Shown in pieces: positions 1 to 10,928 of a DNA stretch of 64,000 nucleotides. The DNA comes from Moesziomyces globuligerus. Its lineage: Eukaryota; Basidiomycota; Ustilaginomycetes; Ustilaginales; Ustilaginaceae. The position numbers and the translations under genes were made by a program. Under the pieces are notes generated by a model, which was not told where the DNA came from, did not search any database, and saw nothing but the letters and a program-made list of their open reading frames with translations. The DNA lies in assembly GCA_030849465.1 (NCBI GenBank), contig JARVLF010000016.1, positions 1,364,001 through 1,428,000 on the forward strand, in the 5' to 3' direction. Position 1 is the first letter of the stretch. Every line of letters begins with the position of its first letter.

Positions 1-1657
1 GAGGGACGGACGGGCGGATCGGAAGCACGCCTGAGGGACGGGGGGGTGTGAGTTAGGCCAGGGCGAGAGCGGCGGCCGGGAGGGGGAGCGTGGTGTGCGG
101 CGTCGAGGAGAGATGTACGGTAGGGTAGGGTAGGGTAGGGTAGGGTGCGCCAAGCAGGAAAGCTGCGTGGCGGGGGCGTTGCGGACCGTAGCGTGGGAGA
201 CAGACCGACCGACAGAGTTGAACGCCTGCTTGCAGATGCACCAGGGCAGGGCAGGGCGAGGCAAGGCAAGGCAGGGCAGGGCAAGGGCACAGAGGGACAG
301 GGCACGGCTGGGAGACGGCTGGGCGACGGCAGGGCGAGGCAAATGGGCGCGACGCTGGCTGGGCGGGTGCAGGTGGAATCGGCGGTTTGCGTTGCGATGC
401 GACCCAGTCGGGCGAGATGGAGTGAGGCGACTGCAGCGCGTCCCTCTCTGCCTCTCTCTGTGGCTTTGGCTCGTTTGGCTCAGACCAGCAGCCGCCTCTG
501 AGCCTCTGTACCAAAGATGGAAACAGCTGCGGCGGCGCAAGAGCTTGCGGCGGCGGCGCATGTGGCAAGCAGCCTAAAAAGAGTCGCAAATTGGCCTTGG
601 GCAGATACGCTGCTGTGTGAGCCGACGCTAACCACCCTAAGAAATGGACAACCGCGTTGGCACACACTCGCTCGCCGCCTGCTGCGTCGATCGAATACTT
701 ACGGTACTGTACTGTATTTCCATTAACGGCGGCGGCGGTGGCGGCGTAAGAGCTTTGGGCGCAAAGAAATTAGGACACTGGACGGGCCAGCAGTCTGTGC
801 AATTTTCGAACCACGCACAATAATCGAACCGAACCAATGCGACTGCAGACAGACGCACGTTGGGTCGCGCTCGCGTCTCCCGAGCCCAACCCGTCCTTCC
901 GAATCGCCGTGGTGGGCAGTCGCAGCGGCGGGGCCACCCTTCAAAGCGTGCGCGACGGATGCGTGAAATTGGGACGAATTTCGGTTCTGAGTCGAAGAAT
1001 GTTAGAGTCGGTCACTGCACAAAGCCGAGTTGAGTCGCACCCTCGCGGCGCTGAGAGAAGATGGACGGGTCCGATGCGAGTTCAGGGTCGAGTTCGCTTG
1101 AGAAGCAGCAGCAGCTGTAAGAAATTGGAGCCAGGCGCGTGCGTGTTGGCGGTGTGCGAGTGAGTGAGTGTGCACGCATCTCTCTCTCACGCATGCACCC
1201 ACCCGCGCGACAGCCAGCCCCGACTCCAACACAGCTACTGTACCGTAGCTCAGTTGGCCCTCTCGGCTCAATGCAACACGGCAGCCAACAGCGCGCGCTC
1301 GCACACACCTTGTACAGCAGGCTCTCTCGCTTCCTTCTCCATCACCATCCACGCCGCCGCCAGTCCCTGTACCTCCGACTCCAGCGCCGTCAGGGCTGTC
1401 TGGTCCCGCCCTTGGCCCCGATCGCTTGCACATCCTCCAGGCTTGGCCCACGCCCCGGAACGTCACACGCACGCACGAAACCCGTGCATCACAACGCCGG
1501 CATCATACCCAACGCATTCATCCGCACCTCCGCCTGCCTGCGACCCCAAGGACACTGCTCCGGCCTCAACCTCGACCGGAAAACATCGACGGCAGCATCG
1601 GTCGGTCTCTCTTCGTCCGTGCTGCGTTAGCCTAGATTCTCCTCTTCCAACGCAATC
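1..1657. other. 5' region upstream of the RasGAP gene, no supported gene
   Basis: I see no convincing gene here. The reading frames are low-complexity, cross one another, and lack a recognisable domain. The stretch holds five tandem TAGGG units at about 121-145, a run of GGCAGG/GGCAAG-like units at about 244-290, and CT-rich pyrimidine tracts at about 1180-1400 typical of fungal promoters and 5' leaders. Several ATGs lie between 837 and 1272, so upstream ORFs are possible if the leader is long. Confidence 0.5.
121..145. repeat. (TAGGG)5 pentanucleotide repeat
   Basis: Five perfect head-to-tail TAGGG units are visible. The unit is one T short of the TTAGGG telomere unit of many fungi, and it is embedded in unique sequence, so I read it as an interstitial microsatellite and not a telomere. 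Confidence 0.9.
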
Positions 1658-4600
1658 ATGGACCCCTACTCCTCTGCACCTTCCCCCGCGACCACCTCCG
1701 CCTCGACGCACTCGCAAGCCGGTGCCTCGTCCGTCCAGTCACCCGACATCCGTCGCTCCGGCCTCGGTCTCTTCAATGGCGCCGACTCCTTCTCCAACTC
1801 TATGCCCCAGTCTTCCTCGCCGTCCCACCATCACCACCATGCCAGCCGCCCTTCCCAAACCTCCCAGCAATCCTTTCAGTACCAGCATCAGCATCAGCAA
1901 CACGCCTCCCCCCAGCCTCCATCGCATCAGCACCAGAACCAACACCGTCCACCTCACCATCATGCCTCCACTCATTCCATTGGCAGCTCGAGCGGCTTTC
2001 GCCACGACTCCACAGACAGCGGCCTCCATCCCTCCTTCTCTGCGAACAATCTGCAGCATGCCAGTCCCAACCTCTTCTCTGATCCCTCCGAGTCCCCCTC
2101 TCAGCCCGCCAACATCAACAATGCGCTGACCCTCAACGCCTCTAGTCAGATCCTCATTGCTAGCATCGTGCAGCGCCTCGTCAACAAGCTTCCCTGCAAC
2201 TCTGGCTGGCGCCTCCAACTAGTCGAGGAGGACGACCTCGTCCGCTCCTGCGTCGCCAACCTCATCAACCTCAGCTGCTTCCAGCTCGGCTTGGTTGTCA
2301 AGGAGCTCCTCGGCGCCATCGAGCTCCTCGTCAAGCAGTCCTCCCAGCAGCGCCTCGAGCACCAAGCTGGCATCGGCATGCTCCATTCCCAGCTGTTCAT
2401 CCTCAAGGTCCTCGTCTCCTGCCTCAACCACCAGTGGCGTATCGCCGCCGGTCACACCAACAGCCTCCGCCCCGGGCTCGACCAACTTCCCCCCGCCTCA
2501 AACCTCAACAGTCCACCCCACGTGGGCTCCGCCGCTCCAGCTGCATCGAGCTCGGCCACCAGCTGGTCAGACCCTCCCGCCATGGACGACACCCAGGCCA
2601 AACACGTCCTCAGCGTCATGACTCTGCTCATCAAGCAGAATGTTGCTCGAGAAGACGCCAACTTCTCCTCGATCCACGAAGGCGTCGAGGCGCGCTCAGC
2701 TTCCAAGTCCGACTCCAATGCCTCTCACGGTCTCGCCAGCCGCGCCGCTCCCTCCGAGCGCTCTCTGCGCGACCTCAGTCTGCGTGATTCCGCCTCCGGC
2801 TTCTCCAGCACCAAAACCTTCGGCCACGCAGGCTCACGTCTCGCCCGCGACGACCCCGAATCTCGCGACGATGCTGCCAATCCCGGTGCTACCGAAAAGC
2901 TTCCCGAGGTCTTCATGCCCAGCTCCTTGTGCCTTGCCGCATCCACCAGTCTCTACGTCCTCTACCCCTGCTTTCCTCCAACTCGCTCCCCTTTCGACGT
3001 CCCGCCCACCATCGATCGCGCCGACCTGGCCGCGGACACAGCCGCCTCCGTCGCCGAGACCTTGGCCATGTCCCCGCCCTACGCCACTGAGGCACGCTCG
3101 GATTTGGCAGCGCTCAGCAGCGGCGCGAGATTCAACGCCTCCTCTTGGACCAACACTGCTTTCAGTCCGGACGTCGAGGGCTTCGATGTACCCCATCATC
3201 TCCAGACGCGCATCTATCGCCTCGCCAGCCAGGTCGTCTTTTATCTCAGCTCCAGCAACTGGGTTGTCGTCAATGCACGTCTGCGCAATCGGCTCTACTA
3301 TCTCAGCTCTACCATCGAGGACTCGCCCAGCACCGCCGAACTCCGCCTCCTCGAGTGCTCCAACTTCCAGCGCGCCCGTCTCGCCAGTATCTTGCAGGAA
3401 GTCAGCACTTCGTTTCCCCAGCTCAAGCGAAGTGCGCAGTACACGATCGCCTTGGTGCTGCGCCGCGCCATCTGGTCATGGATTCAGTACCACCCTACCG
3501 AATTCGTCGCCCTCGTCACAGCCAACCGGCGCTTCGAGGGCAGCCCTGACGTGGTCTTCGACCAGGTCTACGCCCTTGCCGACACCACCAAGCGCAAGAT
3601 CGCTTTCTGGCCCTTGCTCACCTCGCTCCTCATTCTCTGTCCCGACCTCGTCGGCAAGGCCGCTGTCGGCGAGAACAGGAAAGCCAGCGGCAGTCTCGCC
3701 AAGAAGCTCTCGTTCATCGACGGCCTGCGAAAGTCTCCTCGCAACACGGCGCTCATCGACGTCGCCGCGCTCTGCTGTGTCGACCTCTTCAAGGCCGCTG
3801 CGACCGTGCCGCGATCCGAAAATGGTCTCCGCCTCATCGTGCATGACCTCGAAGTCGATCTCAAGGAGCGCATCTTTGATCCAAAGAGGCCTCTGGCCAG
3901 CGGTAACAAGCCCATCGAGCTTATGCTCATGACCGACTTCTTCGCTGCGCTCTTCCGCCTCGATCCCCAGCGCACCATTCGCGAGCTCGTGCCCATCTGC
4001 ATGTCTGAATCCAGCCCGGTCCACTTCAAGATCGCGCTCGTCAAGGCCTCGGTCCTGATCTCCAGCGAGCGCAACCGCTTGCCCTGGGCGCCAGATGTCA
4101 GCCTCCTCTATCCGCACATCTCGCGGCCACTCCGCGCCTTCTTCCGCGAGATGGCGTATCGTCTCCCACGATTCGACAATCGCGACGCCGCTCGCAAACG
4201 CGCAGCTTCGCGGGCCGCTGCTTTGAGCCTCTTCCGCACCGCCTCTCTTTCAGGCTCGGCCGCAGCTGCAGCCGCTAGCGTCGATGAGCTGGGTCGTCTC
4301 GATCTGCTGCAGTCGATCGTGCAGCTCTGGACCTTGGATGTCGCTGCTCTCGCCCACGGAATCGACCTTGACCGTCCCAAAGCCTTCCTATCTCTCTCGA
4401 ACGGCGCAACGCCTTTCGACCGCGAGAAGGTGCTCCGCAATGCCACCTCCATCGACAGCTTGCTCTCCTTCACGGTCTCGATCTGTTCCATCTTCGCCAC
4501 CCCACCCGAGTTTGCATGCTACCGCAAGGTCTGTGCCGCACTCCTCGCGCGTGTCTACCATTCGGGCCTGTTCGACGCCACGCTCGCCGACTTCTGCGAG

Positions 4601-7600
4601 CACCAGCGTCACGTTGGTCTCTCCTGTCTCCCCTTCTTCTTCACCATCATCACCGAACAGCTCATGTCCAGCGACTCGTCCGAGATGCAGCGCCACTATC
4701 TCGAGCTCCTCCGTCGCTCACAGCAGCGTCGGGGCTTTTTCATCAGCCAGGAGCAAGACTGGACGAGCACCGTCGCAGCCCCCTTCTATCCGCCCGCCAA
4801 CGAGCGCAAGCTCGAGTACCTATGGGTTCAGCTCGTCACTCTCCTCATGATGTGCTCCAGTGATACCGAGGTGTGTTCGCGCGCCATGCAGTGTGCCTAT
4901 GGCCACGCACAGCTCACTGTCGGAGTCAGCAACTACTACGACCAGCTTCCAGGCGAGTGGCTGCGTCTCTATACCGACCTCGCCGATCCCAATTTCTTGC
5001 ACACCGGCCGCATCGCTCAACAGAAGCGTATCCGCGCGTTGCTCCACGAGATTCAAGAGCCCTCCCCGGCGAGCTGGCTCGCTTGGAAGGAAGCCTACTC
5101 GCGATGGGCAAACCTCACCCAGCTGGTGGCGAGACCCATCGTCGAGGACTCCTCGGTGGCTCAGGACAAGGCAGCGCAATGGCACAACTACGCAGGCTTC
5201 CTGTGCGCGTTCGGAGGTGCCTGCTTTGCCGCGTCTAGCCGCATCACCTCGGAGATGGAACCTGGCGTCGCCGAGGTCCTGCCTCAGCTCTTGGATCTCA
5301 ACGAACAGCCGGCCACCCTGGTCGAGCATTTCGTTCAGGAGATGGTGGATTTACTCGTGTCGGACTCCCTTTGGGTGAGGGAAAAGGCGAAGGAGACGCT
5401 CGGTGTCGACCTCGGGCCCCGTCTGATCGGCATCCTCTTCCGACAGATTCACGCGGTCCTCAGCGACTTCTTCGACAAGGACACCGGCTATCCAAAGACG
5501 AGCGAGATGTACACTGTCTTCGTCGAGCAGAGCATTGGTGTTGCGACTATGGTCCTCAACCGCCTCGAAGAGGATAAGGCGGTGGCGTCTACGTCCAAGG
5601 TGGACATTGGCTCCTTGATGGTCCTCTTTGTCGAGTATGCTAATTCGCTCGGACGCGACGAGCAGGCTCTGCGTATCAAAACGGCCATGTGTCAGATGTG
5701 CGAGGCTCTGATGCGGAAGAAGTCCGCCTTCTCCTTTTCGAACGAGCTGCGTGTGCGTAATCGCCTCTTCCAGGCGTTGACGACCTGGACCTCGGATGGT
5801 TCTGAGGACGGCTTCCATTCCAACTCCCTCGACGCGCTTGACCGCCTTCACCGCGATTTGGACGTAGCCTGCTTGAAGTGTATCTCGATCCTGCTCGACA
5901 AGCTCCCCTTGCTGCTTGCCGACGACGCGCTGCTTCTGGATGACAAGGTAGAGGGCGCCAAGACCCGCCACTTTGCCCTGTACTTTGCCTACTTCATCAA
6001 GATCCTCAACCGCACGCGACACTCGGAGACAGCCGCCGTCGCACGTGCTCGCACTCTGAACGATTCGCGGTCGCTCGCTGGTTCCAAAGGCGGCAAGGTG
6101 GATTTGGGTCGCGACTTCGCACCCTTGCGCGAGTCGGCGATTCTGGCGCTCTCGAACCTCCTGGCTTCGAACATCGACAGCGGCTTGCACAATTCCTTGC
6201 CGCTGGCGTATCACGAAGATCCTCGCATCCGCACTGCCTTCATGCAGATCATGACCAACGTGCTCAACCAAGGCACCGCCTTCGATGAGCTCGAACGCCT
6301 CAGCGGTGCGCGTCGGTCCAATCGCTTGATTGACCTGGTGTGCCAAGAGGATCTGCAGCTTGCACTGTCTATCTGTCAGGTCTGCCCCGGTCGGGACGTG
6401 GAGCCGATGAGCGTGCTGCTGCTGAGCATGTTCGATGCCAAAGGAGGCCTCATCCGCTTCCTGAAAGCCGCCGTCGAGGAGGAAATTCAGCGCACCGCCA
6501 CCGAGGAGATGGTCTTCCGCAGCAACTCGTTCTGCACCACCCTGCTCTCGACCTTCGCCCGTACGCACGGCTACGACTATCTCCGCTCCATCATGGCGCC
6601 TTTGATCACCGAGTTCGCGCGAAAGCCGGCCGGCTTCTCAGTCGAGATGGATCCGTCGCGGGTAGAGCCCGGTGGAAGCGCGCTCAAGAACCAGAGCGCG
6701 CTCGAAGAGATTGCACAGGCCTTTGTCGACGCCATCTGCTCCTCAGCGCACCGTGTGCCGGCTGTCCTGCGCGAGCTCTGCCGCCACATTCGCAATGTCC
6801 TCGACACTCGCTTCCCTGCCTCGCGCTATCAGGGTGTTGGCGGCCTCATGTTCCTGCGATTCATCAGCCCCGCCGTGGTGTCTCCACACATGATCGATAT
6901 CAACCTCACCGGACCGAGCAAGGACCTTCGTCGTGGCCTCGTCTTGATCAGCAAGATCCTCATCACTCTCGCCAGCAACAACCTCTTCTCGAGCCACAAA
7001 GAGCCCTTCATGACGGGCCTCAACGACTTCTTGAAGAGCAACGTCTGGAAGGTCACGGCCTTCCTCGATCAAGTCTCCGATGCTCGAACGGATCCGGACC
7101 GTCTCTACGCGGCGGACCAGCCGCTGGGTTTCGGCATCCACCCGACCGTCTACGGCATCGACGATCGCGACCAGAGGATGCTGCAAAGGTTCCTGTTCGA
7201 TAACGTGGAAAGGCTCGGAAAGAGCCTCGCCGACCGTGCCTCGAAACCGTCCGAGCTGTCCACGACAGGAGCTGGTGCTGACCGGGATAGCATGTTCGGT
7301 GACAGTCAAAATCGACGGAGCCAGGACACCAAGCACGTCTACGAAGAACTGTGTGATGCTCTGGCCGCAGCGGGAGAGCCCAAGGGAGACGATCTGCCTG
7401 AGCCTTCCTTCGGTGCAGGCAACTTCCAGGACTTTTTGCGTCGTCACGCTGGCCGCAACATCGACGAAGAAAGCTATCGGTCCATCTTCTACGAAGGTCC
7501 ATCCTCGAGGGGCGGTCGTCCGGTCCTCTACTATGCGATGCACAACCAGAAGGCGGGCACGATCGATTTCGAGGGTCTCATCCTCTACATCCTCCAGACG

Positions 7601-10600
7601 CTCGAGACCTTTGCTTACCGACAGTTCGACATTGTCTTCGACACGACCGCCTGCCATCCTTCCAACGTGACGCCGAGCCAGTGGCTGCTCTACTTCGCTT
7701 CGTTGGTGCCGGCCTCGATCCTGGCCAATGTGGTCAACGTCTTCTTCCTCAATCCCAACACCACCGCTCGCGTCGAACTGCAGTTCTGGTCTTCGTCGAC
7801 GTACAGCGAGTCGTCGCTGAAGCACGAGATCGCGGACCGCATGGTGTCGCTGCAGAACGTGGTGCCCTGCTCGACGTTCGCAGACATCGAGAAGTGGATC
7901 GAGCCGCGCAACCTCGCGCTGGACAAGGTCACTGTCGCCATTTTGGGATCGACATCCGAGTTGCATTTCGACCAGATCACCATGGTTTGGTACTACCGCT
8001 CCCTGACGCCCGTCAAGCTCAGCATCGGTGGCGACTACCTGCAGATCACTGGTCTCAAGCAGCAGGAGTGGCTGCCCAATGTGTCTGTCCATCTCAACGA
8101 TGTCTTCCACCTCTCGGACATCGACGACGTGCGCTCGATCTCGATCCGAGGCGACGACAACACCTTCTTCCTATCGTGCCGAAACGGCGCCATGAACTTC
8201 GTCTTCAACAGTCGCGAACGCTCGGACGTGGTGCAGGCGCTGCGGCAGGCCAAGGCGCGTGTCTCCAAGTTCCGTGCCAACAACGCCGTGGATCGAGTGC
8301 TGCGGCCCAACGATGTTCCAGGCACCCTGCTCAACATGGCGATGCTCAACATCACCAGCGACGATTCGGCATTGCGGCTGAGCGCTTACAATCTGCTCTG
8401 CGCGCTAAGCACCTCGTTTAACTTCGGTGCTAGCAGCGCCAAGAAGCGCCTCTTGAGCTCACGCGGGCTTGCGCTTCCGGCCAACACCATGGCGTTCGTC
8501 ACGGATCTCAGCAAGGACTTTGCTGTGGCTGCGCCAGGTGTGACGCTTGAGTTTCTGCTCTCGTTCTTCGATGGCTTCGAGCGAGCGGCGCCGAGCCAGA
8601 AGACGGTGTGCCTGCACTACCTGTCTCCCTGGCTTTCGAATCTGGTGATGTTCGTGCACACTTCTCGCGAGCAGCAGGGCGAGTACCATCGACGCATCAA
8701 GGAGATCCTCAACCAGCTCATCAGCATCACGACCAAGCAGCCAGACATGTATGCCATCATGCAGCGCTGCGTTTGGTCCCAGCTCAGCAGGCTCGACGAC
8801 CTGATCCCGATCTTCTTGGACGTCTTTGCTGAAGCAGCCATGGACTCAGGTCTGCACACGGAGCGCTTCGAGGCGGTGCTCGACACGATGGTTTCTTTTG
8901 CCTCGATCAATCTGCGCGGCAAGCTGCTTTCGCGACTTCGCAAGGTGATCGCAAAGACGGCGCAGAATGCTGTCGTGGCCCAGCTCCACCTCAACGCCTC
9001 GTGGAAAGAGATCGCGACGCTGGTGCGGATGAACATGGTGCTCTCGTTCACCAACCGCGTCGAGGCGCTCCTTTACCTTCCCGAGCTTCTGCACGTCATC
9101 CTGTTACTCGCAGGCAACGGAACAGATGCGACTTGGCACGCGATCTACGGCAGCGCCATCAACCTCGTGCATTCCCTCTGCACCGAGGATCAACGTGAAG
9201 CTCGCAAGCCGGACGAGGCGACGCCGCGCAGCGCCGAGACTGTGGCCAAGTTGCGAGCTCTGCTGGAACGACTTGCCGAGCCGGAAGCGCTCAAGCTGTT
9301 CGGCCTACCCGCGGCTTCGCAGGGCACCAGCGCCAACGCGGCGTTTGGAGCGTCGATGGATATCGTGCGCGACATGCCCGACAATGCCTCGATCGAGCGC
9401 TTGGCGATGCTCATGTACGAGGTCGCCGATGCAGCCGCTCCGAACATCGATGCGGCCAACAGCTGGCGCGCGCGCCTGACGAGCCTGGTCACGAGCACGG
9501 CGTTCCAGTACAATCCGATCATCCAGTCGCGAGCGTTCGTGCTGCTTGGTTGCCTGGCGCAGGGCGAGATCGACGACGATCTGCTCTACCAGATCCTCGT
9601 ATCGCTGCGCGGCTCGATCTCCGAATGGGCGAGCAGCAGCTCGGACATGCCGATGATCAGCATCGTGACCTGCCTGAGCAAGGTGGTCAAGATCCTGCCG
9701 ATGCGCTCGCGCTACCTTCCGCAGATGATCTGGCTTGGCGTGGCCATGGTGCAGTGCGGCCACGTGCCGCTCTTCAAGGCCGGCGCCGAGCTGATGCTCG
9801 CTACCGTGGAGAGCATCTGGCAGCGCGGCATCCCGGCCAGTGAGGGCAGCGATCTCATCACGTATCTGTTGGATGCGCGCTTCGAGTTCCGCGAACTGGC
9901 GTGCAAGTTGGATGACGAGACGGGCGTCGACTTTGACATCAACTTTTCGTTTGGCATGGCGGCGCTGCTCGTCAAGGGGTTGCGACATCCGTCTACCAAG
10001 GAGGTGACGACGAAGCTGATGCGGGCGATGCTGCATCACTGCGGCGTGGAAGCCTCGGGCGAGCGATGTTCGCAGGACGGGAAGATTTCGGAGCGTCAGC
10101 TAGGCTTCTTTGTTGGCTTGCTTCCGACCGCGACGCGGCCGGAAGAATTTGGCCAGCTGCTGGCGCTTGCAGGCGTAGAGGCGAACGCATGCGAGGCGGC
10201 GGTGGAAGCACGTCGAACGGGATACAAGGGGTTGCAGCAGTACTTGGGTGTGTTGAACAACCGGCTCGCGCTGCTGCTTGTGACGCTGGTCACGTCGTTG
10301 TTGCAGCAGGCCGAGTCGGACGCGGAACGGCTCATGCTGTACGGGTTCCTCAACGAGGCGGCGCGCGAGATGCCGGCGATCGTCAGCATCCTCTACGACA
10401 GCCTGGCGCCGAGCATGAAGGAGATCTTTGTCAACTGCTCCAACGGCGCCATCCTCGATGCGGTGCACGGCATCGCGCAGACCGCGCTCAGCCAGCCCTT
10501 CTTCGCCGCACAGGCTCGCGAGACCGCCAAGCGCGGAGGTCCCAACGCGTACCTGGTCGAGTCGGGCTACGGCAGCCTGCTTGGCTGCGGCGCCTTCGTG

Positions 10601-10684
10601 CCCCTGATGGAGGGAAGGAGACACGTGCTCTGCAAACTCAGCATCCAGCTCGTACTGGGCCTCACAGACGTAGGAACCACTTAG
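1658..10684 (+). CDS. IRA1: Neurofibromin/IRA-type Ras GTPase-activating protein
   Basis: A single uninterrupted 3008-residue reading frame begins at the first in-frame ATG, just after a pyrimidine-rich leader. The RasGAP domain lies at about residues 1615-1810. It carries the FRSNS segment with the candidate arginine finger and the FLRFISPAVVSP block, where neurofibromins have FLRFINPA. It is followed by a CRAL-TRIO/Sec14-like domain (about 1920-2045, including GRPVLYY and FDIVFDTT) and a PH-like module (about 2115-2200), the order seen in human NF1 and yeast Ira1/Ira2. The first 150 residues are Ser/Pro/His/Gln-rich; the remainder is helical-repeat-like. Known role of the family: stimulating GTP hydrolysis on Ras and so damping cAMP signalling. 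The absence of introns over 9 kb is notable but fits this genome. The gene symbol is by family only. Confidence 0.93.
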   Translation: MDPYSSAPSPATTSASTHSQAGASSVQSPDIRRSGLGLFNGADSFSNSMPQSSSPSHHHHHASRPSQTSQQSFQYQHQHQQHASPQPPSHQHQNQHRPPHHHASTHSIGSSSGFRHDSTDSGLHPSFSANNLQHASPNLFSDPSESPSQPANINNALTLNASSQILIASIVQRLVNKLPCNSGWRLQLVEEDDLVRSCVANLINLSCFQLGLVVKELLGAIELLVKQSSQQRLEHQAGIGMLHSQLFILKVLVSCLNHQWRIAAGHTNSLRPGLDQLPPASNLNSPPHVGSAAPAASSSATSWSDPPAMDDTQAKHVLSVMTLLIKQNVAREDANFSSIHEGVEARSASKSDSNASHGLASRAAPSERSLRDLSLRDSASGFSSTKTFGHAGSRLARDDPESRDDAANPGATEKLPEVFMPSSLCLAASTSLYVLYPCFPPTRSPFDVPPTIDRADLAADTAASVAETLAMSPPYATEARSDLAALSSGARFNASSWTNTAFSPDVEGFDVPHHLQTRIYRLASQVVFYLSSSNWVVVNARLRNRLYYLSSTIEDSPSTAELRLLECSNFQRARLASILQEVSTSFPQLKRSAQYTIALVLRRAIWSWIQYHPTEFVALVTANRRFEGSPDVVFDQVYALADTTKRKIAFWPLLTSLLILCPDLVGKAAVGENRKASGSLAKKLSFIDGLRKSPRNTALIDVAALCCVDLFKAAATVPRSENGLRLIVHDLEVDLKERIFDPKRPLASGNKPIELMLMTDFFAALFRLDPQRTIRELVPICMSESSPVHFKIALVKASVLISSERNRLPWAPDVSLLYPHISRPLRAFFREMAYRLPRFDNRDAARKRAASRAAALSLFRTASLSGSAAAAAASVDELGRLDLLQSIVQLWTLDVAALAHGIDLDRPKAFLSLSNGATPFDREKVLRNATSIDSLLSFTVSICSIFATPPEFACYRKVCAALLARVYHSGLFDATLADFCEHQRHVGLSCLPFFFTIITEQLMSSDSSEMQRHYLELLRRSQQRRGFFISQEQDWTSTVAAPFYPPANERKLEYLWVQLVTLLMMCSSDTEVCSRAMQCAYGHAQLTVGVSNYYDQLPGEWLRLYTDLADPNFLHTGRIAQQKRIRALLHEIQEPSPASWLAWKEAYSRWANLTQLVARPIVEDSSVAQDKAAQWHNYAGFLCAFGGACFAASSRITSEMEPGVAEVLPQLLDLNEQPATLVEHFVQEMVDLLVSDSLWVREKAKETLGVDLGPRLIGILFRQIHAVLSDFFDKDTGYPKTSEMYTVFVEQSIGVATMVLNRLEEDKAVASTSKVDIGSLMVLFVEYANSLGRDEQALRIKTAMCQMCEALMRKKSAFSFSNELRVRNRLFQALTTWTSDGSEDGFHSNSLDALDRLHRDLDVACLKCISILLDKLPLLLADDALLLDDKVEGAKTRHFALYFAYFIKILNRTRHSETAAVARARTLNDSRSLAGSKGGKVDLGRDFAPLRESAILALSNLLASNIDSGLHNSLPLAYHEDPRIRTAFMQIMTNVLNQGTAFDELERLSGARRSNRLIDLVCQEDLQLALSICQVCPGRDVEPMSVLLLSMFDAKGGLIRFLKAAVEEEIQRTATEEMVFRSNSFCTTLLSTFARTHGYDYLRSIMAPLITEFARKPAGFSVEMDPSRVEPGGSALKNQSALEEIAQAFVDAICSSAHRVPAVLRELCRHIRNVLDTRFPASRYQGVGGLMFLRFISPAVVSPHMIDINLTGPSKDLRRGLVLISKILITLASNNLFSSHKEPFMTGLNDFLKSNVWKVTAFLDQVSDARTDPDRLYAADQPLGFGIHPTVYGIDDRDQRMLQRFLFDNVERLGKSLADRASKPSELSTTGAGADRDSMFGDSQNRRSQDTKHVYEELCDALAAAGEPKGDDLPEPSFGAGNFQDFLRRHAGRNIDEESYRSIFYEGPSSRGGRPVLYYAMHNQKAGTIDFEGLILYILQTLETFAYRQFDIVFDTTACHPSNVTPSQWLLYFASLVPASILANVVNVFFLNPNTTARVELQFWSSSTYSESSLKHEIADRMVSLQNVVPCSTFADIEKWIEPRNLALDKVTVAILGSTSELHFDQITMVWYYRSLTPVKLSIGGDYLQITGLKQQEWLPNVSVHLNDVFHLSDIDDVRSISIRGDDNTFFLSCRNGAMNFVFNSRERSDVVQALRQAKARVSKFRANNAVDRVLRPNDVPGTLLNMAMLNITSDDSALRLSAYNLLCALSTSFNFGASSAKKRLLSSRGLALPANTMAFVTDLSKDFAVAAPGVTLEFLLSFFDGFERAAPSQKTVCLHYLSPWLSNLVMFVHTSREQQGEYHRRIKEILNQLISITTKQPDMYAIMQRCVWSQLSRLDDLIPIFLDVFAEAAMDSGLHTERFEAVLDTMVSFASINLRGKLLSRLRKVIAKTAQNAVVAQLHLNASWKEIATLVRMNMVLSFTNRVEALLYLPELLHVILLLAGNGTDATWHAIYGSAINLVHSLCTEDQREARKPDEATPRSAETVAKLRALLERLAEPEALKLFGLPAASQGTSANAAFGASMDIVRDMPDNASIERLAMLMYEVADAAAPNIDAANSWRARLTSLVTSTAFQYNPIIQSRAFVLLGCLAQGEIDDDLLYQILVSLRGSISEWASSSSDMPMISIVTCLSKVVKILPMRSRYLPQMIWLGVAMVQCGHVPLFKAGAELMLATVESIWQRGIPASEGSDLITYLLDARFEFRELACKLDDETGVDFDINFSFGMAALLVKGLRHPSTKEVTTKLMRAMLHHCGVEASGERCSQDGKISERQLGFFVGLLPTATRPEEFGQLLALAGVEANACEAAVEARRTGYKGLQQYLGVLNNRLALLLVTLVTSLLQQAESDAERLMLYGFLNEAAREMPAIVSILYDSLAPSMKEIFVNCSNGAILDAVHGIAQTALSQPFFAAQARETAKRGGPNAYLVESGYGSLLGCGAFVPLMEGRRHVLCKLSIQLVLGLTDVGTT

Positions 10685-10928
10685 ATTGACGACAAGAGCC
10701 GGACTCTTTTCTGTATTAGTGTCTGTCTCGAAACGGGTACGGGCTCTTGCTAATCGAACCATGCATGTACAGTCGACCATGCGCGCTTTTCTTGAGGTGA
10801 AGCAGCAGATGCAGCGGCGGCCCGAAGCACGGCAGAGCTGGTGTGCAGCGCCAGCTGTAGGAAAGGGCGATGCCCAAGCAACGATGGCAATGATGCTTGA
10901 GGTCTGTGTGTCGCGGAGTTCATATCGA

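Noticed and set aside
121..145. TAGGG repeats as a telomere
   Set aside because: Only five units, wrong unit length for TTAGGG, and unique sequence on both sides.
53..667. Minus-strand 204-codon frame in the 5' region
   Set aside because: Repetitive Pro/Ala/Cys/Leu sequence generated by simple G-rich repeats; overlapping frames on both strands are equally open and the start is not supported.
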